This document shows positions 7,202-13,396 of a stretch of DNA of 14,861 bases, piece by piece. The position numbers and the translations under genes were made by a program. The stretch lies in contig JAJYDZ010000005.1 in the NCBI GenBank assembly GCA_021790415.1, forward strand, positions 1 to 14,861, in the 5' to 3' direction. The first letter of the stretch is position 1. Each line of letters begins with the position of its first letter. Below the pieces are notes generated by a model. It worked only from the letters and a program-made list of their open reading frames with translations, was not told where the DNA came from and did no database searches. The DNA comes from Thermoplasmata archaeon (GTDB lineage: Archaea; Thermoplasmatota; Thermoplasmata; Thermoplasmatales; Thermoplasmataceae).

Positions 7202-7320
7202 ACGACTATATATAGATGCCGATATATCGTCTCCAACACATCTAAGCGATTCATAAATGTCTGGATATCGTGGCGCTTCTTTAATATGTTAAATAAGTTT
7301 TCTTGCACATTTCCACCCAT
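7198..7320 (-). CDS. Possible 40-aa small ORF, translationally coupled
   Basis: An open frame starting with ATG encodes MGGNVQENLF...RHLYIVV (40 residues) and ends in a TGA overlapping the next gene's ATG by an ATGA. It is rich in Leu/Ile and basic residues, with no recognised domain. Favouring it: the exact stop/start overlap, and a good TATA element about 40 nt upstream of its ATG. Against it: it is short, lacks a clear ribosome site, and 40 open codons arise fairly often by chance in AT-rich DNA. It could be a leader peptide or a real small protein. Confidence 0.38.
   Translation of the reverse strand: MGGNVQENLFNILKKRHDIQTFMNRLDVLETIYRHLYIVV
7206..7229. promoter_or_regulatory. Two adjacent 10-bp AT-rich dyads before the small Cys/His gene
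   Basis: CTATATATAG (7206-7215) and CGATATATCG (7220-7229) are perfect palindromes with centres 14 bp apart, just before the ATG at 7201. The second is centred about 24 nt from that ATG and could serve as its TATA box. Together they form a plausible operator-promoter, perhaps for the linked PadR protein. Confidence 0.4.
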
Positions 7321-7355
7321 AACTAATGGAATTGTTCTGGATTCGAAATCGATTA

Positions 7356-7367
7356 GAATATATTTTT
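7356..7367 (-). promoter_or_regulatory. TATA box for the small-ORF/Cys-His/padR unit
   Basis: On the minus strand AAAAAATATATTC begins just after the six-TM gene stop. Initiation is expected near 7335, giving about 15 nt of leader before the ATG at 7320. The sequence ATTCGAAATCGAT lies near that start point. Confidence 0.4.
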
Positions 7368-7372
7368 TAGAT

Positions 7373-7951
7373 CTATTCTTTTGAAGACTTTGGCTCCATA
7401 TTCTTCACTCCCAAAAATGGAATCATGCAAATTATGGATACCACAATTATTGTCTCCAGAATATAAGGGAAATCAGACTGCCCAAGGCTTAGATATATGA
7501 TTGCTACCATAATAAAGACAAGCACATTGAATATGAACATCAGAACAGCTGAAAAGAAACGATTTTTCACAGTGGCATTTCCGGTGGAAACATAAAACAT
7601 CACAACGAATACCATGATAAATGATTCTGATGCAAAAGACCCAAGAAATACTGAAGAATTAGGTAGGGGGCTATCAATAAAATAGATTGTCATCAAGATG
7701 GAAAAAATTAGAAGGGAAAGTATGATTGAAAGAGTTACTTTAATGTTTAATCTATGAGGGATAAAGGATAGAATAAAACCGAAAATGGAAGAAAATATGG
7801 CACCGCTCAACAACCCCTCAATGATTATAGGTATCTGGTCCACAGACCCCACATATGAAAGAACGGGAGATATGTATAGAATTAACCCTGCAAGTGATGT
7901 ATTTACTATTGCAAGGGTAAATAGAAAGAGATATTTCGACAAAATTCTCAT
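7373..7951 (-). CDS. Six-TM membrane protein, coupled to the phosphoesterase
   Basis: No family recognised. The 192 residues are nearly all hydrophobic, with six predicted TM segments near 7-29, 44-65, 72-91, 104-124, 132-154 and 163-180, and a short charged C-terminal tail. The ATG overlaps the phosphoesterase TGA by four bases (ATGA) and is preceded by a perfect AGGAGG at 8 nt spacing, so co-expression and translational coupling with the anchored phosphoesterase are very likely. It may be a membrane partner, or handle the product or the anchoring of that enzyme, but no motif shows which. Confidence 0.75.
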   Translation of the reverse strand: MRILSKYLFLFTLAIVNTSLAGLILYISPVLSYVGSVDQIPIIIEGLLSGAIFSSIFGFILSFIPHRLNIKVTLSIILSLLIFSILMTIYFIDSPLPNSSVFLGSFASESFIMVFVVMFYVSTGNATVKNRFFSAVLMFIFNVLVFIMVAIIYLSLGQSDFPYILETIIVVSIICMIPFLGVKNMEPKSSKE

Positions 7952-9420
7952 CTGTTACTCCTCCTAATTCTTGTGGATGCAACTGCAGCAATGAATATGG
8001 ATAATGCTGAACTTGCAATCATAAACTGGTTTGTCACATACCATGGTACATAAGAATGATCATTTTGGATATACAAATCAGAACTGATTTCTGAAAGGTT
8101 GAATGCACTGCTTCCGTTTCTGCCGTAAGGTAATTGTTTGAGACCAATCTGCAGTGGCATAGGAAACATGGATGAAAGGGAAGGGGGATTGCTATTAAGG
8201 GTGAATACAGGGGAAGACGGAAGTTGAAACTCCTTGTTTGACAAAATTTGCAAAGGAGCTCTTCTAATATTGCCGGACTGATATGGGAGATTGAAATTGA
8301 ACATGTCAAGTGGAATATTACTCAAAGCAACGAATCTGTTCAATGCTGGAAGTTCCCAGTTATAATCTATAAATCCCAGGATAGAGGCATGGTTCAAAAT
8401 TGTGGAAGAAACATAATTTTCCTTGGAATATGGTGATATGAGGATAAACGGAATCCTCTGGCCAAGCATATGCCCTCCAACGCTTGGGGGCGCGATCTGG
8501 TCATAAAATCCTCCCCCCTCGTCAAAAGTGAGGAATATTGCAGTACTGTTCCATTCCGGGCTTTGCATTATGGCATCAATCATATAAATTAACCACAGTT
8601 CTCCCTTCAACATGCTATGGGGCGGTCCGCTTGAATAATCCACTGCGTTGCCGCCAATAGGCATTACATATGAAACACTTGGAATAGAGTTGTTTTTCAG
8701 TTCAGAAAGAAAGTCCTGCCAGCTTCCAAGTTCAGGTGTCTTCTGTGTTATACCGGATATATATCCCAAGACATTCATATCGCTGTTAACTGCTTTTGTG
8801 TAATATCCCCAAGATATTCCATGTGATTGGAGCTCTCCAAATATGGTTTCGGAAAATGGGATATATGGTGGCGGGCCATAATCATTTATCACAGGAGAAA
8901 ATCCGGCCATGTTGTAGAGCCTGTTTGGGGATGTCTCTGATAACATACTCGCAAAATACATATCACCAAGTGAATACTCCTCTGCAAGGTCCCAAAGGGG
9001 AGCAACCTGCGATGCAGTATAATATGTCATTGATTGGGGTCCGGAATTATTGTAGAAGCCATTCATCTTTCCATTATTCCAATCCAGGTGATATGCAGAA
9101 TATCCCTCCACAGGGTCAGGGGTACTATATGTTCCATTGGGAACAGCCTTCAATTCATTCATTATATATTGATTAGGGGGATTAGTTATGAGATTAACAG
9201 GTTTTTCCAACGAATTAATAAGGGTCTGGTTTGAGGATGTGTTGGAATCGCAAGGGTATTTCCCAAAGATATTGTCAAAGGCATGATTTTCCATCATTAT
9301 TTCAATAACGTGTGTTATTGATGTTTCTGTCTTTGTTGGTGATGTTGAGGCTGTGGAGTTATATGAAACAAAAATGGTGAAAAACATCAAAATTGCCAAC
9401 GCAACAGCAACCTTCTTCAT
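7948..9420 (-). CDS. Secreted, membrane-anchored phosphoesterase (phospholipase C/acid phosphatase family)
   Basis: A 490-residue member of the family containing bacterial phospholipases C and acid phosphatases, metal-dependent hydrolases of phosphate esters. MKK followed by a hydrophobic run at 4-20 forms a signal peptide or anchor; residues about 466-483 form a C-terminal TM segment followed by RIRRSNR, so the catalytic domain faces outside. Conserved blocks are IEIMMENHAFDNIFG at 39-53 (family ENxxFDxxFG), the central SETSPNR at 161-167, PPHS at 266-269, LTFDEGGGFYDQIAPP at 297-312 and GQRIPFILISPYSK at 320-333. Many Asn-glycosylation sequons fit an exported acid-stable protein. It is divergent from the AGPS-like operon across 83 bp. 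Whether it acts on phospholipids or on soluble phosphomonoesters is not decided by these motifs. Confidence 0.88.
   Translation of the reverse strand: MKKVAVALAILMFFTIFVSYNSTASTSPTKTETSITHVIEIMMENHAFDNIFGKYPCDSNTSSNQTLINSLEKPVNLITNPPNQYIMNELKAVPNGTYSTPDPVEGYSAYHLDWNNGKMNGFYNNSGPQSMTYYTASQVAPLWDLAEEYSLGDMYFASMLSETSPNRLYNMAGFSPVINDYGPPPYIPFSETIFGELQSHGISWGYYTKAVNSDMNVLGYISGITQKTPELGSWQDFLSELKNNSIPSVSYVMPIGGNAVDYSSGPPHSMLKGELWLIYMIDAIMQSPEWNSTAIFLTFDEGGGFYDQIAPPSVGGHMLGQRIPFILISPYSKENYVSSTILNHASILGFIDYNWELPALNRFVALSNIPLDMFNFNLPYQSGNIRRAPLQILSNKEFQLPSSPVFTLNSNPPSLSSMFPMPLQIGLKQLPYGRNGSSAFNLSEISSDLYIQNDHSYVPWYVTNQFMIASSALSIFIAAVASTRIRRSNR
7960..7965 (-). promoter_or_regulatory. Strong ribosome binding site (AGGAGG)
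   Basis: AGGAGG on the minus strand lies 8 nt before the ATG at 7951, within the last codons of the phosphoesterase gene. It fixes the start of the six-TM protein. Confidence 0.75.
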
Positions 9421-9440
9421 TGGCGTTTATCATCTGGAAT

Positions 9441-9450
9441 GGATATAATC
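9441..9450 (-). promoter_or_regulatory. TATA box of the phosphoesterase gene
   Basis: GATTATATCC on the minus strand is centred 26 nt before the ATG at 9420, indicating a leaderless mRNA. It is flanked by an imperfect inverted repeat (GGAATG / CATTTCC). Confidence 0.6.
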
Positions 9451-9465
9451 ATTTCCATCTTTTTC

Positions 9466-9475
9466 AATGATCATT
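9466..9475. promoter_or_regulatory. AATGATCATT palindrome between divergent promoters
   Basis: A perfect 10-bp palindrome in the 83-bp gap shared by the phosphoesterase and AGPS-like operons. The AATGAT half recurs on the minus strand at 9448-9453, overlapping the phosphoesterase TATA box. It is a candidate operator for joint control. Confidence 0.4.
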
Positions 9476-9503
9476 CTATTATTTCAATTAGGTATTCATC
9501 CCC

Positions 9504-11012
9504 ATGGCGTCTTCGGTTCCAGTTCTATATGGATCAGCAAAATCAGATACTCAATACGCCTCGAAAGCACATTCCATAGAGAAGCTCTTAATGCATAAGG
9601 AAGAGGAAGAATGGGATGGCAATTTTAAAACTCGTGAACTACCCGTAAACGAAAAATTGAAAAAGCTTCTCTCTTCATTTTTTCCCATAGATCAACTCAG
9701 TTTCGCATTCGAGGACAGGATAGCATATTCATTTGGAAAATCATCCATGGAAATACTTGCTGCAAGACTGGGAAAATTGGGAGAACCTGTTGAAGCGGTT
9801 GTCTTTCCAGATTATGGAAATATAGAAAGTATGATTAAAAACCTTGATCCAAGGAAATATGAGTTAATTCCTGTAGGTGGGACATCAAATGTAACCGGTG
9901 CTCTCTTACATTCAAAGGGTAAGATTAAACTTGCTGTCAGTACAAAGAATTTCAAGAGAGTTGAATTCAGAGAGAATTATGTCATTCTGGGAGCGGGTTA
10001 CACTGGTTTAGAGGCAGAAAGCATTCTTCATGAATATGGATTCACTCTTGGAAATTTCCCGGAATCGTTTGAATATTCAACCTTAGGTGGATGGGTCGCA
10101 ACAAAGGCAATAGGTCAGGAATCTAACCAGTATGGTGGAATGGAAAATATCATCATAGGGGTGAGGATGATAGGATCAGCAGGGTTCTTCAGGGAAGAAT
10201 TTGTTCCCAGAAATTCAGAGGGTCTGGATTTAAAAACACTAGCCTTGGGTGGAGAGGGCAGAACAGGATTAATAACGGATGTTGCCTTCAAGCTTTATAA
10301 AAACCCAACAAGGAGGTTCTTCAATTCATATTTTTTCAAGAATTACGAGGAAGGGATAAAACAAATTTCTAAAATGAAATTTTACCCCAGCATTTTAAGG
10401 CTTTCAGACGAAGTTGAAACTTCAATTTCACTGGATGGGGAATTTAACACGCCGATGAAAAAACTCTATGAAGGTTATCTGAAGATAACCGGAGCAAGGA
10501 ATGGTTCCATGCTCATAATGGTTAATAATTCTATTCCATCACCTGAAATACCACGAAAAGCAATAAATGCAGGGAAGTACCCAGCCAGGCAATGGCTTGA
10601 AGGAAGATATTCAAGACCTGCTTTGGGAAATATTCTGTGGAAGAAAGGTATGATACCTGATACGCTTGAAACGTCCACAACATGGAGCAACCTTTATAAT
10701 GTTCACAAAGCGGTGCAACAGAGATTCTCGGATCAGATCGAGAAGGAACATGCAAAGGGAATCATAATGTCGCATATATCTCACATTTACTCTTCTGGAG
10801 CCTGTATTTATTTCACATTTGTCATTTGGAGAGAAGATGATCAGATGAAACTACTGGAAAATGTCCGTGATGTAATAATGAATACATTCATAGAAAATGG
10901 ATGTGCAGTGAGTCACCATCATGGTCCAGGTAAATATCTGGAAAAATATCTTGACGAGAAGATAACTCCAATTAGGAAAAGGATATACGATCCGCTGTTC
11001 TCAGAGGATTGA
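9504..11012 (+). CDS. Alkyl-DHAP synthase (AGPS)-like FAD-linked oxidase family protein
   Basis: A flavoprotein of the VAO/FAD-linked oxidase superfamily. AGPS exchanges the acyl group of acyl-DHAP for a fatty alcohol, creating the ether bond of ether lipids. The 502 residues hold a PP-loop-type FAD domain (PVGGTSNVTG at 123-132, PESFEYSTLGGW at 186-197, LGGEGRTGLITDV at 248-260) and a C-terminal cap. AGPS-type active-site marks are present: ILRLSDEVE with Arg299, SHIYSSGACIYFTF at 426-439 with a conserved Tyr, and the triple-His SHHHGPGKY at 470-478. The first 35 residues are extra relative to the core; an internal ATG at 9591 is less likely, having no promoter or ribosome site. First gene of an operon with glpD and a lipid kinase. 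Actinobacterial relatives of unknown reaction share these motifs, so the AGPS activity itself is not proven. Confidence 0.82.
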   Translation: MASSVPVLYGSAKSDTQYASKAHSIEKLLMHKEEEEWDGNFKTRELPVNEKLKKLLSSFFPIDQLSFAFEDRIAYSFGKSSMEILAARLGKLGEPVEAVVFPDYGNIESMIKNLDPRKYELIPVGGTSNVTGALLHSKGKIKLAVSTKNFKRVEFRENYVILGAGYTGLEAESILHEYGFTLGNFPESFEYSTLGGWVATKAIGQESNQYGGMENIIIGVRMIGSAGFFREEFVPRNSEGLDLKTLALGGEGRTGLITDVAFKLYKNPTRRFFNSYFFKNYEEGIKQISKMKFYPSILRLSDEVETSISLDGEFNTPMKKLYEGYLKITGARNGSMLIMVNNSIPSPEIPRKAINAGKYPARQWLEGRYSRPALGNILWKKGMIPDTLETSTTWSNLYNVHKAVQQRFSDQIEKEHAKGIIMSHISHIYSSGACIYFTFVIWREDDQMKLLENVRDVIMNTFIENGCAVSHHHGPGKYLEKYLDEKITPIRKRIYDPLFSED

Positions 11013-11016
11013 ACAG

Positions 11017-12357
11017 ATGAAGGAATTTTCTTATATTATCAGGGAGAAGGACATAGACCAAGCTGATGGAGGTTTCTATGATGTTCTCATAATAGGCGGT
11101 GGAATCACAGGTGCGGGAATTGCAAATATACTTTCAAAGAATGGCATATCAGCAATTCTTGTTGAAAAATCAGACTTTGGTTCAGGGACAAGTCAGGGCT
11201 CATCGAAGTTGATCCATGGCGGATTAAGATATCTTCAGGAACGAGAATTCAGGCTGGTCAGAGAGTTGCTGAAAGAGCGTAACTATATCCTTTCCAATGT
11301 TAGAGATTCTAAAAAAATAAAGTTCAATATTCTCATAGGGGAATCCACATGGAAAAGATCAACCATCAGAACAGGTCTCTTTCTGTACAATCTTCTCGGT
11401 GGAAAACTTAAGATTCCGAAGTTCCATGAAAATGGGGGAAAATATCCATCTGATTTCAAAGGTTATTTTGAATACGAAGACGGATGGTGTGATGATTCAA
11501 GACTTGTCATATATAATATTGTAACTGCACATGAAAATGGTGCAATATGCATGAACTATTCAGAATTCAAGTCAGTGGAAAAGGCAGGTGAGCATTACCT
11601 ATCCTCAATATATGATTCAATCGGCAAACGATCAATACGCGTGAGATCAAGGATGATAATCAACTGCGCAGGACCATGGGCAGAAACAATAGCAAAAATG
11701 ACGAATACCGAATCCTCACTGCCATTCAAACTCAGCAAGGGGGTGCACATAGCGGTGAGCAGGAGCAAGTTTCCCATGGATTCAGGAATTGCTTTCATGT
11801 CTCAAATAGACAGAAGACAGATGTTTATAATTCCTGCCGGAGAAGTTCTAATCATCGGGACAACAGATAATCTGGTTGAAAATCCTAATGATTTTGAGCC
11901 ATCTATGGACGATATTGATTATATAATCAGGAGCGCAAAGCAGGTCATACCCGATCTTGATCAGAAAGATATTCTCACATCATATGCCGGTATTAGACCA
12001 CTAATTGGCGACGCTGATGATCCCGGAAAGATACCAAGAGATTTTGTGATTAAGACAGATGGATATGTAATAAACGTATTCGGTGGCAAACTGACAAATT
12101 ATAGGGCGGCATCCAGAAAGGTTGCCAAGATTGTCTCAATGAAATTTGGCTTAAGGTTCCATATTAAGGGGATGCCGGAAATTTCTTATCAAAGACCTGA
12201 AAGCGCGGAGAGATTCGTTAATGAAATCAGGTATGAGTGTGCAGTATTTCCGGAAGATATATTGAGGAGAAGGGAAGCTTTCAGGATCTACAGGGAAGAT
12301 TTGGGAAAATCTGAAGAGAAGGCAGTAAATTCAGCATTCAGGGAGATAAAAAAATGA
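11017..12357 (+). CDS. glpD: FAD-dependent glycerol-3-phosphate dehydrogenase (GlpD/GlpA type)
   Basis: Oxidises sn-glycerol 3-phosphate to dihydroxyacetone phosphate, passing electrons via FAD to quinone at the membrane. The N-terminal Rossmann motif is VLIIGGGITGAGIA at 23-36. Further GlpD marks are GTSQGSSKLIHGGLRYL at 57-73, DGWCDDSRL at 155-163, NCAGPWAE at 216-223, SKGVHIAV at 240-247, AGIRPLIGDADD at 324-335 and FGGKLTNYR at 355-363. At 446 residues it is shorter than E. coli GlpD (about 500), with a reduced C-terminal domain. The ATG lies 4 nt after the AGPS-like stop, with GAGG about 9 nt upstream. In this operon it can link G3P to DHAP, or act on a related alkyl-glycerol phosphate (inference). 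Confidence 0.92.
   Translation: MKEFSYIIREKDIDQADGGFYDVLIIGGGITGAGIANILSKNGISAILVEKSDFGSGTSQGSSKLIHGGLRYLQEREFRLVRELLKERNYILSNVRDSKKIKFNILIGESTWKRSTIRTGLFLYNLLGGKLKIPKFHENGGKYPSDFKGYFEYEDGWCDDSRLVIYNIVTAHENGAICMNYSEFKSVEKAGEHYLSSIYDSIGKRSIRVRSRMIINCAGPWAETIAKMTNTESSLPFKLSKGVHIAVSRSKFPMDSGIAFMSQIDRRQMFIIPAGEVLIIGTTDNLVENPNDFEPSMDDIDYIIRSAKQVIPDLDQKDILTSYAGIRPLIGDADDPGKIPRDFVIKTDGYVINVFGGKLTNYRAASRKVAKIVSMKFGLRFHIKGMPEISYQRPESAERFVNEIRYECAVFPEDILRRREAFRIYREDLGKSEEKAVNSAFREIKK
12341..12345 (+). promoter_or_regulatory. Ribosome binding site of the lipid kinase gene
   Basis: GGGAG, with GGAG ending 8 nt before the ATG at 12354, lies inside the last glpD codons. With the ATGA overlap it indicates coupled translation. 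Confidence 0.6.
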
Positions 12358-13250
12358 CAGCGAAAATACATGCAATAGTCAATCCCAATGCAGGAGGTGG
12401 GTATTCATCTAATGTTTGGCCGAAGGTGAAGAATCTCCTTTCAAAATATGACCTGACATATTCAATTACTGAAAAACATGGTGATGCAGAAACATTTGCA
12501 GAGAAGGCCATAGCCGACGGTAATGAGTTTATTGCAGTAGTTGGAGGTGATGGGACACTCAACGAAGTGGTTCAATCATGTGAAGGAAAAGATATCACGA
12601 TCATACCGGTCTCAGCAGGAACAGGCTCAGATTTCGTGAGAAACTTCAGCATTAACAGGGAAGGTTCAATACAGGATATGATAGACCGAAATATCTCAGT
12701 GAGCGTGGATCTGGGGATAGTTGAATCATCCCTTGGGAAAAGATACTTTGCCAATATAGCCGAAGCAGGGTTTGGAGCAGACGTGATGAAACGGATGAAT
12801 TCCCATAAGAAGAAAAGAGGCGGTAGTTCATTCACATCAACCATACTTATGGAACTTTATAATTTCAAAAAATTTGAATGTTCCATACAATCAGAAGAAT
12901 TTGAGGAAACATTAGATGTTTCAGAGATCATTGTTGCAAATGGTCTATACTTTGGTGGTGGAATAAAGGCTGCCCCGGATGCATCCATGGATGACGGTCT
13001 TTTAACGGTTCATATCATCAGAGGTGCAGGTCGAGCAAAACTTCTGATGAATCTAAGGAAATTAAAAAGTGGTTCTTATATTCACGACAAGGAGGTTATA
13101 AGCTTCACAACAAAGAGATTACATATAGATGGTTCTGCACTTGTAGAGATAGATGGAGAGGATTATGGAACCCTCCCTTCCAGTTTTTCAGTCAGTTCAA
13201 AGATATTGAAGGTTCTCGGAATACTTGAAAAAGACCTGGAAACTACCTGA
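12354..13250 (+). CDS. Diacylglycerol kinase catalytic-domain lipid kinase
   Basis: A soluble or peripheral kinase of the DagK/YegS/LCB5 family, which phosphorylates the free hydroxyl of a diglyceride or another lipid with ATP. The 298 residues match the family length (about 290-300). Marks are NPNAGGG at 10-16 (nucleotide site), VVGGDGTLNEVV at 62-73 (the GGDGT signature), VSAGTGSDFVRNF at 86-98, the second-domain APDASMDDGLLTVHI at 207-221 and HIDGSALVEIDGEDYG at 257-272. The start overlaps the glpD stop by ATGA. The true substrate is unknown; dialkylglycerol, archaeol, diacylglycerol or an isoprenoid alcohol could fit. Its presence beside AGPS-like and GlpD genes points to glycerolipid phosphate chemistry. 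Confidence 0.9.
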   Translation: MTAKIHAIVNPNAGGGYSSNVWPKVKNLLSKYDLTYSITEKHGDAETFAEKAIADGNEFIAVVGGDGTLNEVVQSCEGKDITIIPVSAGTGSDFVRNFSINREGSIQDMIDRNISVSVDLGIVESSLGKRYFANIAEAGFGADVMKRMNSHKKKRGGSSFTSTILMELYNFKKFECSIQSEEFEETLDVSEIIVANGLYFGGGIKAAPDASMDDGLLTVHIIRGAGRAKLLMNLRKLKSGSYIHDKEVISFTTKRLHIDGSALVEIDGEDYGTLPSSFSVSSKILKVLGILEKDLETT

Positions 13251-13366
13251 TAATAACCCATCAATAAGGGGATATTTTAAGAGAAAGAGCAAAAAGCCAA
13301 TACTATAATTTCAGAGGTTTGATAATATTGAAGAACCGGATGATGTAAAAACAAGCACAAGTAAGA

Positions 13367-13374
13367 ATTTTATA
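13367..13374 (+). promoter_or_regulatory. TATA box of the surface glycoprotein gene
   Basis: ATTTTATA is centred about 26 nt before the GTG at 13397. It supports a leaderless transcript beginning at that unusual start codon. The 146-bp gap before it shows nothing else I can name. Confidence 0.55.
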
Positions 13375-13396
13375 CATGCACGATATATAACTCATT

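Noticed and set aside
8796..9176. 126-codon plus-strand ORF antisense to the phosphoesterase
   Set aside because: It is fully covered by the conserved phosphoesterase coding sequence, has no promoter or ribosome site, and looks like a composition artefact.
13251..13396. Possible C/D-box-like small RNA (GGATGATG) in the gap before the glycoprotein gene
   Set aside because: No full C box paired with a D box and no terminal stem could be found.
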